Source of the DNA: Gordionus sp. m RMFG-2023
Taxonomy: Eukaryota; Nematomorpha; Gordioida; Chordodea; Parachordodidae
NCBI RefSeq assembly: GCF_954871325.1
Contig: NC_088775.1
Coordinates: 63,279,561 to 63,343,560, forward strand
Direction: 5' to 3'
Length of the DNA stretch: 64,000 bases
Position numbers and translations under genes: made by a program. Shown here piece after piece: positions 1 through 9,727 of the stretch. Position 1 is the first letter of the stretch. The number at the start of each line of letters is the position of its first letter. The notes below the pieces were generated by a model that had not been told where the DNA came from, made no database searches, and saw only the letters and a list, made by a program, of their open reading frames with translations.

Positions 1-40
1 CCTTTTAATAAGCTCTATATGATTCTACGTTCATTTTTTT

Positions 41-240
41 TAAATTAAGCTTCTTTAATGGGGGCGTGTTGGGGTGCGTAGTCATGTAAAAAATAATTTT
101 TTTTTAAATTTTACTATGTTACCATTTTTTTTTAAATCAAAAAAAATATTTTCTGCCTTATCTTATGGAGCTAAATACAATTCTAAAATAATATAATTTA
201 AATTAAGCTTCTTTCATAGGGGGCATGTAGGGGCGGTAGT
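41..240. repeat. pair of 42-bp direct repeats
   Basis: Two copies of a segment beginning taaattaagcttcttt and continuing into a G-rich tail (gggggc...gtag) lie at 41-82 and 199-240. They differ at a few positions. The sequence between them is AT-rich. No coding potential is seen in 1-570; the pair may be a decayed tandem repeat or the ends of an unknown small element. Confidence 0.6.
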
Positions 241-1005
241 TTTCGTGGGCACGCATTTTAGTCATGCCCGTATATGGGTTATTGTTAGCAAATTATTCAA
301 TTTCTAGCTAGCTAAAAAAATGCTAAGCTTAGTTTTTAGCCAAATAGTTTCACCTCAGCCTCAAGGTTTTTGAAAATATAGCTCAACATTGAAGAAAGTA
401 GAAATAAATTAACGTGTCAATGATTAGTGTATTCTCTTTGATACATGTATGTGGACTATGCTAAATTTATGATTTTTTAAGCCATTACCCAATTATAGTA
501 TCAGTTATAACTTTGTAAATATGTCTACCATTTCTATCTAAACTCAAACTATCGGCCTTTATTAAGATTATTAATTTAAATAAATAATTATAATACTTTT
601 TAAGTTTGCTTTTTCTTCATTGCAATTATCAGATATTATTTTATTTGATTCTAGCAGTAAAATCTTGGTGTTTAAAGCTTTAACATCTGGCAATTGAAAA
701 TTTTCTTTTATATTATCCAAATTTCTATCTTTATTAAATTCTTCACTTGTAATCTTAAAATATGTAAATAATATCATAGGAATATTAATATTGTCATATA
801 AATATTATAAGAGTTAATGCTTTAAAATAAATCAACAATATAGTTTGTCATAGTAAAAAAACACCATTAAGAACTACTTTATTTATTTTTTTGGTAATAA
901 ACAATTGGTACTAATTAGAAAAAAATCTTTCTATATTTAGATATACACAGAAATGTTTTGATCCTTGCAGATAGGCTTACCTTGTGAATATTATATTTAA
1001 GAAGA

Positions 1006-1426
1006 TTAATATAGTTCAGCAATTTTATCCTTGTTTAAGTTTAGGCCCATATCAGTAGAGTAATAATATGTTAAATAGAAGAAAAGTTTTGTTCTATATT
1101 TTATACAATTCTCAATATTATGAATACTTAATATAAGTATAAAAACCTTTTCTAAATAATATAAAAATATTTCCAGTTCATTAGAATCTAGGATTTCTAG
1201 AGAATCAGTTGTGTCTATGAGAATTTCTGCCCCATAATATTTGTTGGATATTTTACATAAGAAAGAATCCGTGTTGCTTTTAATAATATCAAACTTTAAA
1301 GGAGGCGCCAATTCCAAAGTCGATAGTTCTAAAAATAAGATATAAAGATTATATCACATACAATTTACGCTGTAATAAATTGAGAGTAGCATTCTTTGAC
1401 TTCGTATAGACCAGAATTTTTTGCAT
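1006..1426 (-). CDS. possible start of an AAGAB/p34-like adaptin-binding protein gene, two exons
   Basis: I read an ATG at 1426 (minus strand), an exon to 1362, a candidate intron at 1361-1329 (33 nt, starting GTATGT and ending TTTTTAG), and a second exon open to a stop at 1006. The joined frame starts MQKILVYTKSKNATLNLLQ and later contains KISNKYYGAEILI followed by LEIFLYYLE. In the alpha- and gamma-adaptin-binding protein p34 (AAGAB, a cytosolic chaperone for AP-1/AP-2 adaptor assembly) the matching stretches are ILVTS-like near the start, then TIDNKYYSADI, then a hydrophobic strand resembling AFVVYF. The order and spacing agree, but identity is low and the rest of the family is missing, so the frame is short compared with the roughly 300-residue family. 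A splice-donor-like CACAAG/GTAAGC follows the stop, near 983, so further exons toward 571 are possible. The start is supported by the GC-richer flank at 1427-1641. The assignment is tentative and rests on memory of the family, not on a search. Confidence 0.33.
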
Positions 1427-1641
1427 TTTACATCGTTATCTTATCTTATGACGGGATTGGCAACTTGTCACGCGCAAGTGAACTGATATGTTATCATATC
1501 GTATCGTATGGGTAAACCCACAATTAAGGGGCTATTCCACCGCTTTTTAGAGGAAGTTTCCTGTGCAATGTACCCGAAAGTACATTGTATGGTAGTTTTA
1601 ACCAATTGCCAAGTATGGGATGAGGTCAAGTAAAGGTAAGG
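1427..1641 (-). promoter_or_regulatory. GC-richer upstream flank with perfect hairpin
   Basis: This segment has visibly more G+C than the surrounding DNA and lies immediately 5' of the minus-strand ATG at 1426, as expected for a promoter or 5' UTR. It contains a perfect 8-bp inverted repeat, CAATGTAC / GTACATTG (1566-1573 and 1580-1587), with a 6-base loop, and a CGTATCGTATGG motif near 1500. No TATA box or initiator was identified. The promoter role is inferred from position only. Confidence 0.3.
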
Positions 1642-2600
1642 CAGTAGCCAGGAATTTGCAGCTAGGGGGGCCAGCTGCTTACTTGAGGTGGCCACTATTT
1701 TTTTTAAATAAAGCCATTAAGCATTCATAGAAATTTTTTGTTATTTTTATTAAAAATTCATTAATGTAATATAAATATAAAATAATACTATAATATTAAT
1801 ATACAAAACAATACTATATTATAATAGGGCGATTTTTATTTTTAAATTTTAACATAAATGATTTAAGGAATAAATTTTATGTTATTTTTTTTCCATAAGC
1901 CAATATAAATTTTGCTCACGTTGATCTTTCATCGACTCTCTAGTGCTCGATATAACTCTCTTTGTTGTAGAGAAAGAGGCTACATAAGAAGTCGTTGGTA
2001 CCCTAATGATGATGACTGCTGAGTAGCATTTATACAAGTCTTTAAATGCATGATGATATTTTTGTATACATAATATTTAGGATATTTTCAAAATTATGTG
2101 TTTCTTTAACTTCTGCAGTAATAATCCTTTAGCTATTTTCATTTCATATGTAACGTTTCCATATTTAAGTTTAATGATTCTAATCGGGCCATTTTACCCG
2201 ATATTAAATAATCAAGATCAAAGGGGACAATATATTAAAACATGATAGAAGATTCTAGTCATCTTGTGTAAATCTATCTAAAACACGATCAACACAAAGT
2301 AATCAATAATTTCATAATATTTCCTTTTTATAGAACTCCAATTGGAGTCTTTTTCACAATCAAATTGTAATTTGGTCTCGACTAAAAAATCTTGAAAATT
2401 TAAAGGCGTTTTACGTACCCCTGATGATTTGTGGGGAGTGAGATTAAATCCTTAATTCTAAACAAATCAAAAGAATTATCGCTTCTTTTATTTTTCAATA
2501 TATTGATAGTGGAATCCATACAATTCTTAGCATCCACTAGATTAGTACCTACTGACTGTATTTATTTATTTAGTGGATCTATTTTTATTATATCTCATAA
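1642..2600 (-). mobile_element. hAT transposon relic (ZMYM1-like transposase, minus strand)
   Basis: At 1642 the sequence cagtagccagg followed by a G run resembles the hAT end CAGTGGCGTAGCCAGG seen intact at 62842. Inside it, reading away from that end on the minus strand, about 1905-2010 encodes VPTTSYVASFSTTKRVI followed by SSTRESM. This is a recognisable hAT C-terminal dimerisation domain (consensus like TTxSxERSFSTLKRxKxxLRSTM). About 2230-2450 yields KTPLNFQDFLVETK and an IDYFVLIV-like stretch, resembling the middle of zinc-finger MYM type 1-like hAT transposases. The frame is interrupted by several stops and frame changes. The far terminal repeat was not found. It is a dead copy of the same group as the element at the right edge of the window. 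Confidence 0.6.
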
Positions 2601-2730
2601 ATTATTATCTAATAAAACGTAATTTATATTAACGCATTGATATAAAAGATTAGAGGCTTTATTGAATCATGAGTGAAAACCTCTGAATTAAGAGTTCTAT
2701 TCACAGTTGTACAAAAGCTCTTCTTTGAAG

Positions 2731-2880
2731 CGAGATGAAAATTTGAAGATCTTTTACTTTTAAAAAATATTGAGCAACGATCTTCATGAAGATCGTAAAA
2801 TTTGAAGATCTCGATCTTTGAAGATCGTAAAATTTGAAGATCTTTTATTTGTAAAAAATTTTGAGCAGTGATCTTCAAAT
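2731..2880. repeat. short imperfect tandem repeat (gaagatc motif)
   Basis: The phrase aaaatttgaagatctttta plus a following ttgagcarygatcttca occurs at about 2731 and again at about 2829. Extra copies of ttgaagatcgtaaaattt lie between them. The motif is rich in GATC and partly self-complementary (gatcttc/gaagatc). It lies just outside the left arm of the large inverted repeat and is not seen outside the right arm. Confidence 0.6.
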
Positions 2881-2992
2881 ATCTTCATATTTTATAATGT
2901 TATAGTAAATTATTATTTTTTTGATATTATTTTTTGAAGTAAATGGGTTAGTAAGCTGGTTAAATTAAAATAAAAATTCAATAAAAAGTACC

Positions 2993-3660
2993 GACAATTT
3001 TCATAATCGTTATTTTTTTTTAACTTTTTTTGACATATATGGGTAAAAAAAAATTTATATTAAAAAAAATTTATATTAAAATTTCAATGAAGATTTAATG
3101 TAAAGTAACACAAAAAAGTGACAATTGTAATAATCGTTATTTTTAACTTATTTGATTTATTGTGTCGTAAATAGGGTTATATTTTATATTATTAAGATGT
3201 AAAAATAAAATTTCAATGAAGATGTTGAACCATAGAAAAGTGACAATTGTCATAATCGTTATTTTTGAAAATTTTTTTAAAGCATAGATATTGTTAACAT
3301 GTTAAATTAAAATTTCAGTGAGATGTAGCCCAGGAAAGTGACAATTGTCATAATCGTTATTTTTGAACTTTTTTGATTTTTTTAAGGCAAATGGATAAAA
3401 ATAGTTATTGTTAACATGTTAAATTAAAATTTCGGTGAAGATATACTACAGGAAAGTGACAATTGTCATAATCGTTAGTATTGAACTTTTTTGAATTTTT
3501 TTAAAGCAAATGGGTAAAAATAGATATTGTAATATGTTAATTTAAAATTTCAGTGAAGATGTACCACAGGAAAGTGACAATTGTCATAATCGTTATTTTT
3601 GAACTTTTTTGATTTTTTTTAAAATATATAACATAGAAAACTGCCAATTGTCATATGTAA
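2993..3660. repeat. tandem repeat, about 117-bp unit, left arm
   Basis: Seven copies of a unit built around GTGACAATTGTCATAATCG start at about 2993, 3120, 3242, 3340, 3458, 3576 and 3643. Spacing is mostly 100-127 bp and 117 bp in the best copies; the last interval is shorter. Each good copy contains the perfect 10-bp palindrome GACAATTGTC, then a T-rich run, an AAATGGGTAAAAATAG-like phrase and AAATTTCAGTGAAGATGTA. The outer copies are the most diverged. Confidence 0.88.
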
Positions 3661-3889
3661 TATTTTTAAACTTTTTCAAAATTTAAACAGCGATAAAATA
3701 AAGATATTTTGAAAATTATTTAATATTTCAAAATTATTGAAAAAATATATTGTTAAGCAGGTTTGTTGTTAGGAAGGTCCTACCCCAAATAATTTTAAAA
3801 AATAACCGTCCCCAATCAAACTTTTTTTTAATAAAAAATATTGGCTCAGCATGTTTCTTAAATCTTTGATGGCTTTAGATTATAAAATA

Positions 3890-4276
3890 TTAAAAAGTGA
3901 TACCTTCTAACTTCTATAATTTGAGCGTTATTTAAGTAAAGTCGTGCTTTTACAATGTACAACGACATTAAACAGCAAGCCTTTGCTAGCTATAAGTCAT
4001 ATCTCAAATTTATATTACGAGTCCAGATTTTTTAAATATATTTATGGATTGTCAAATTCTTGGTTTTGACGAAATAATAAACCTGACCTAACTTATTTAA
4101 TTGGGTAGACCTAGTTTTTTTTATTCTGAAAATATTTTATATTTTTTTTATTTTACTCTATCAATTCGAGTCGCGAAAGGCAGTTTTAATTATGAATATT
4201 TATTGTAAACCTAGCAAATAGTTCAATATTAACATCGAAATATTTCTCCTTTTAAAATTCAGCCCATACTATTTGA
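3890..4276 (-). repeat. block A (inverted copy) next to piggyBac relic
   Basis: This is the reverse complement of 8202-8585. It includes a roughly 280-bp module (landmarks ATAATTTGAGCG, AACGACATTAAACAG, TTCGAGTCGCGAAAGGCAG). The same module, more diverged, occurs once in the centre at 6525-6755. It has no coding potential. It may be an older repeat into which the piggyBac element inserted. Confidence 0.75.
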
Positions 4277-5553
4277 TCCTTCACTACAAAGGTGGAAAAA
4301 AATCCCTTAACTACAAAGGTGGGGTCTATTTTATCTCAAATTTTGATTAGCTATATCTCAGAACATATTAAAATTTGAGATCTACAATTTTGAATATATA
4401 TTAAAATATTATTGGAAATAATAAATACAAAATCTTAAATTAATAGTTACTTCTAAAAAAAAGTTATGTAAATTTTACTAAAGTTGCTGAAATAAATTAT
4501 TTTTTCTGAGACCTTCCTTTAATTATAGTTTTATCACCAAAAAAAATTAAAAATGCAAATTTTATTTTATATTTTATTAAATCAATGTTGAATATAGATA
4601 ATTATATTAATTTTAAAAAAAGATATCAAATATTAAAAAAAATATTAATCATCAAATATCATGTAAATTATTGTACTAACTTTCACGACAAAATGTATGC
4701 ATATGATCTTTACAAATGAATTTTGAACAATTTAAACAAATAAATGTTGTTTTTACGTCCTTCACTCTTGAACAATCATAACATCTTCCCTATTTATTTA
4801 ATGGAATATGTTTTTCATCAGTTATATTTAGAACATTACTAGGGTTCTCAGATCTGTTGATCATATATGGAGTTATCAGTTCCATTGCTAATAATTTTAT
4901 AAATTTTTATATTCCATGAATTATTAGCTTTATAAACTTATTATTGATATATTTACTATAATATAAAAAATGGTCAATGGCCATCTATTGGATTTCCTGA
5001 ATATATAATATATGGAGGATAGTTGATCAACTCCAGTTTTTGTTAAATTATAAAAAGTTATAATTTCAAATTTTTTAAACTCACCAGTTGATGCATCAAT
5101 TTTGTTATCATAATGTAGTGTGTAGAAAGCAACACTATATTCTTATACTTTTTTGGTATGTATGAAACTAACAGTTCTGTTTTTTCTAAATGTAAATAAA
5201 CTAAATTTATATCTCTAATCATCACCTGACTCACAATCTACATAAATATAAATATTAAATAGACAATACTTCCAGAACTTGATGATATTAAATTTTCCAT
5301 GTGCATCTTTTTTAGTATTTAGCTCAAGAAAAAAAATTAGTATTAAATTTTAAAATTTTGGGTTACGATACAACATTGAAAAATTTAAAAATAAAATTTT
5401 TTTTTCAATATATATATTAGTTTGTAATATACAATAATATTAATTAATAAATAAAAATTTGGAAAAAAAAATTTCATAAGTACATGGGACCTATACTACC
5501 CCAAGCTCAACAAATTGCAAATATTTTAAAAAATATCAAATAAATTATCTTAA
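4277..5553 (-). mobile_element. piggyBac-like transposon relic, left-arm copy
   Basis: The outer end begins after a TTGA (a TTAA variant) with TCCTTCACTACAAAGGTGG, close to the end CCCTTCCCTACAAAGGTGG seen at 6760. On the minus strand, about 5200-4650 encodes pieces of a piggyBac transposase (PGBD4-like): DNKIDASTGEFKK, then FYNLTKTGVDQLSSI, then SRKSNRWPLIIFY. It closes with a cysteine-rich tail of the form CxxC...CxxC...C-x2-H...CxxC, including RCYDCSRVK, FICLNCSKFICKDH and TFCREC. These match the conserved RKxxRWPxxxFY block and the C-terminal zinc-binding region of the family. The frame is degenerate and the N-terminal half with the catalytic aspartates was not recognised. It mirrors the copy at 6760-8201 but appears to lack the inner terminal repeat. 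Confidence 0.72.
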
Positions 5554-6524
5554 AAAATTTTTAAATATATAATTCTTTTTATAATAAAAAGAAAAACTTC
5601 AGCCTTCGCCTTCTATTTTATTTGAAATGCACAGACGATTTTGAAATTTATTTTATTTATATATTATTTCTTTTCTACCTCCCCTTCCCTCCCTGTTGTT
5701 GAAAGAAAAAAACAAAAAAATATTATTTACTTTTCGTTTTATTTAACTTTTTTTTCCTTTCAAAAAAATAATTACATATATTTATAGTACCTACCATCTT
5801 TTATATATGCATTGCATCATATATAAAAATTGCACAAAACAAAATCCTTAATTTTTGGTATTTATTTATTTATTTTTAAAAATAGTACTAATTTTCTTAT
5901 AAAAGTTTATTCTACAAATAAAATCACTCTTAGCAAATAGATTATTTCGGCATGTTAAACCTTAATTTTTATGTAAGCCTTAAGATTGTGGTCATAGATG
6001 GTACAAAAGTTTGGACATTTATAAGCGAAATGTCGAGATTTAGGTAATAATAATTAAAATAATCTACCGAACCAAAGTTAAATTTTTTTCTTTCAAATAT
6101 ATTTAGTATTTTTCTTTATTAAATTTAGCCCTTTTTGAAAATCGAGCAGTTTAGCACTTATTTTTAATAAAATTCTCAAAAACATGATTTAAAAAAACAA
6201 ATTTATCTTTCATCAAAGGAATGGTGGGACTATGAAGACCTCAGTCATTTTAATTTCAGTACTTAAAACAAGTATTTGTGTGTAAAGTAAAACTAATTTT
6301 GATTTTTTTCAGTACCTTAAGAGTTTGGGTAACAATTTTATTTTGTGCTTCAATTATTCGTCATTTTTTAATTAGTATTTAAAATGATTTTATTTATTTA
6401 AATAATACATGATATAATATATACAAATAAAAATTTTATATAAATATAATAAAATCAAAATATAACGTTATTAATAAACTTTTATTAAGTTTAATTAATA
6501 AAATATCATTTAATGTAAACTGCC
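5554..6524. other. asymmetric centre of the inverted repeat
   Basis: This AT-rich segment contains CT-rich runs (for example ctacctccccttccctccctg near 5690) and no open frame or recognisable domain. It has no partner on the other side, so it is spacer or sequence that broke the original symmetry. Confidence 0.5.
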
Positions 6525-6755
6525 TTTCTCGACTCGAATTGATGGTTTCAGAAGAATAAAACTGGATCGACATATTGAATTAGTTAGGTTTGGTTTATTA
6601 TTTCTTTTTAAAAAATTTGGACTCGTAACCTAAATTTGATCTATGTCTTATTGCTCGTAAAGGCTTGCTATTTTATGTCGTTGTATAGTAAAAGTATGAC
6701 TTTTTCTTAATATTAAATAGCGCTCAAATTATAGAAGTTAGAAGACATCATTTTT
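6525..6755 (+). repeat. third, diverged copy of block A
   Basis: The segment running from ACTGCCTTTCTCGACTCGAAT to gctcaaattatagaagtt matches 8298-8580 in the same orientation and 3890-4180 in inverse orientation, with clearly more differences than the two arm copies have from each other. It ends at the TTAA where the right-hand piggyBac copy starts. Block A therefore flanks that piggyBac on both sides as direct copies. Confidence 0.75.
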
Positions 6756-6759
6756 TTAA

Positions 6760-8201
6760 CCCTTCCCTACAAAGGTGGGGTAAAAAATACCCCACAGCTT
6801 ATATATTCTTGGTAATTAAAAATCCTGAAGATAATTTGACCTGGTTTTTATAGTAGTTTTATATTTTGTTATGAACATATCTATCAAATTTCAAGATAAT
6901 TTATTTGATATTTTTTAAAATATTTGCAATTTGTTGAGCTTGGGGTAATATAGGTCCCACCTTTGTACTTACGAAATTTTTTTTTACCAATTTATATATA
7001 TTAATTAATATTATTGTATATTACAAATCAATATATATATTGAAAAAAAAAATTTTATTTTTAAATTTTTCAATGTTGTTTTGTAACCCAAAATTTTAAA
7101 ATTTAATACTAATTTTTTTTCTTGAGCTAAATACTATAAAAGATGCACATGGAAAATTTAATATCATCAAGTTCTGGAAGTATTGTCTATTTAATATTTA
7201 TAACATTTTATGTAGATTGTGAGTCAGATGATGACTAGATATATAAATTTAGTTTATTTGCATTTAGAAAATAGAACTGTTAGTTTCATACACACCAAAA
7301 AAGTATAAGAATATAGTGTTGCTTTCTACACACTACATTATGATAACAAAATTGATGCATCAACTGGTGAGTTTAAAAAATTTGAAATTATAACTTTTTA
7401 TAATTTAACAAAAACTGGAGTTGATCAACTATCCTCCATATATTATATATCCAGGAAATCCAATAGATGGCCATTGATTATTTTTTATACTATAGTAAAT
7501 ATATCAAAAATAACTGATAGTTTATAAAGCTAATAATTCATGGAATATAAAAATTTATAAAATTATTAGCAATGGAACTGATAACTCCATATATGATCAA
7601 CAGATCTGGGAACCCTAGTATATGTAGATTATTACGTAACAACATTGGGGATGTTCTCAATATAACTGATGAAAAACATATTCCATCAAATAAATAGGGA
7701 AGATGTTATGATTTTTCAAGAGTGAAGAACGTAAAAACAACATTTATTTGTTTAAATTGTTCAAAATTCATTTGTAAAGATCATATGCATACATTTTGTC
7801 GTGAATGTTAGTACAAAAATTTACATGATATTTGATGATTAATATTTTTTTTTATATTTGATATCTTTTTATAAAATTTATATAATTATCTATATTCAAC
7901 ATTGATTTAATAAAATAAAATTTGCATTTTTAAATTTTTTTGGTGTTAAAACTATAATTAAAGGAAGGTCTCAGAAAAAAAATTTATTTCAACAACTTTA
8001 GTAAAATTTGCATAACTTTTTTTAGAAGTAACTATTAATTTAAGATTTTGTATTTATTATTTCCAATAATATTTTAATATATATTCAAAATTGTAGATCT
8101 CAAATTTTAATATGTTCTGAGATATAGCTAATCAAAATTTGAGATAAAATAGACCCCACCTTTGTAGTTAAGGGATTTTTTTCCACCTTTATAGTGAAGG
8201 A
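6760..8201 (+). mobile_element. piggyBac-like transposon relic, right-arm copy
   Basis: The left end is TTAA (6756-6759) followed by CCCTTCCCTACAAAGGTGG, then GGGTAAAAAATACCCC, a 4-bp-loop hairpin just inside the tip. The right end near 8180-8201 is the complement of a diverged copy, CCACCTTTATAGTGAAGG, followed by TCAA as a decayed TTAA. TTAA target sites and CCY-type ends are typical of piggyBac. The plus strand 7270-7815 carries degenerate transposase pieces: VSFIHTKKV, DNKIDASTGEF, FYNLTKTGVDQL, RKSNRWPLIIFY, and the C-terminal cysteine-rich tail (CLNCSKFICKDH, CREC). The first CxxC cysteine of that tail is changed here but kept in the left copy. Many stops interrupt it. At about 1.44 kb it is short for an autonomous piggyBac, so the catalytic N-terminal part is probably deleted. 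Confidence 0.75.
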
Positions 8202-8814
8202 TCAAATAGTATGGGCTGAATTTTAAAAGGAGAAATATTTCGATGTTAATATTGAACTATTTGCTAGGTTTACAATAAATATTCATAATTAAAACTGCCT
8301 TTCACGACTCGAATTGATAGAGTAAAATAAAAAATATAAAATATTTTCAGAATAAAAAAAACTAGGTCTACCCAATTAAATAAGTTAGGTCAGGTTTATT
8401 ATTTCGTCAAAACCAAGAATTTGACAATCCATAAATATATTTAAAAAATCTGGACTCGTAATATAAATTTGAGATATGACTTATAGCTAGCAAAGGCTTC
8501 TGTTTAATGTCGTTGTACATTGTAAAAGCACGACTTTACTTAAATAACGCTCAAATTATAGAAGTTAGAAGGTATCACTTTTTAATATTTTATAATCTAA
8601 AGCCATCAAAGATTTAAGAAACATGCTGAGCCAATATTTTTTATTAAAAAAAAGTTTGATTGGGGGCGGTTTTTTTTTTAAATTATATGGGGTAGGACCT
8701 TCCTAACAACAAACCTGGTTAACAATATATTTTTTCAATAATTTTGAAATATTAAATAATTTTCAAAATATCTTTATTTTATCGCTGTTTAAATTTTGAA
8801 AAAGTTTAAAAATA
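8202..8814 (+). repeat. right-arm block A and flank
   Basis: This is the mirror of 3661-4276: non-coding AT-rich sequence including block A (8298-8580) and a segment with TATGGGGTAGGACCTTCC near 8690 that pairs with GGAAGGTCCTACCCCAAAT near 3775. No gene is seen. Confidence 0.7.
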
Positions 8815-9475
8815 TTACATATGACAATTGGCAGTTTTCTATGTTATATATTTTAAAAAAAATCAAAAGAGTTCAAAAATAACTATTATGACAATTGTCA
8901 CTTTCCCATGGTACATCTTCACTGAAATTTTAACTTAACATATTAACAATATCTATTTTTACCCATTTGCTTTAAAAAAATTCAAAAAAGAACGATTATG
9001 ACAATTGTCACTTTCCTGTAGTATATCTTCACCGAAATTTTAATTTAACATGTTAACAATAACTATTTTTATCCATTTGCCTTAAAAAAATCAAAAAAGT
9101 TCAAAAATAACGATTATGACAATTGTCACTTTCCTGGGCTACATCTCACTGAAATTTTAATTTAACATGTTAACAATATCTATGCTTTAAAAAAATTTTC
9201 AAAAATAACGATTATGACAATTGTCACTTTTTTATGGTACATCTTCATTTAAATTTTATTTTTACATCTTAATAATAAAAATTATAACCTATTTACGACA
9301 CAATAAATCAAATAAGTTAAAAATAACGATTATTACAATTGTCACTTTTTTGTGTTACTTTACATTAAATCTTTATTGAAATTTTAATATAAATTTTTTT
9401 TTACCCACATATGTCAATAAAAGTTTAAAAAAATAACGATTATGAAAATTGTCGGTACTTCTTTATTAAAATTTT
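8815..9475. repeat. tandem repeat, about 117-bp unit, right arm
   Basis: This is the inverted counterpart of the left-arm array. The unit, read on this strand as CGATTATGACAATTGTCAC, recurs about seven times between about 8820 and 9460, with the GACAATTGTC palindrome in most copies. The copy number and the pattern of shorter and longer intervals mirror the left arm, so the array predates or was homogenised with the inversion. Confidence 0.88.
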
Positions 9476-9543
9476 TATTTTAATTTAACATGCTTACTAA
9501 CCCATTTACTTCAAAAAATAATATCAAAAAAATAATAATTTAA

Positions 9544-9613
9544 TACAGTAATAATATGATTTGTTGTAACACATTTTCATAATGTGAAAAAACATTCTTA
9601 TATAGTTTAAATC
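9544..9613 (+). mobile_element. isolated Tc1/mariner end
   Basis: TA followed by cagtaataatatgatttg and about 65 further bases matches the first bases of the Tc1/mariner element at 57979, with few differences. The match stops near 9613. It abuts the right edge of the giant inverted repeat, so it may mark an insertion or breakpoint there. A (TA)n tract follows at 9639-9656. Confidence 0.75.
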
Positions 9614-9727
9614 AAGTATTCTATCATATGACATTTGGTATATATATATATATATGTATGATTGATTTGTATATGACATTTATAACATTAATAATATATA
9701 TAATATATCTCATTTATAACATTTACC

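Larger units (their letters stand above)
2907..9541. repeat. giant inverted repeat (arms about 2.6 kb)
   Basis: The left arm, 2907 to about 5553, is the reverse complement of the right arm, about 6889 to 9541. Paired landmarks agree along the whole length: aaattattatttttttgat at 2907 against its complement ending at 9541, the AATTCGAGTCG segment near 4160 against CGACTCGAATT near 8305, and the accccaagctcaacaaatt segment near 5500 against its complement near 6935. By eye the arms are highly similar with scattered substitutions and small indels. The centre (about 5554-6888) is not symmetric. Each arm carries, from outside in, a tandem array, a unique block, and a piggyBac relic. Confidence 0.92.

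Noticed and set aside
571-777. Minus-strand frame of 68 codons downstream of the AAGAB-like exons
   Set aside because: Length is near the chance level, the composition is Asn/Lys/Ile-rich, and an acceptor-like site upstream leads into stops in this frame. It may be a further exon, but I could not connect it.
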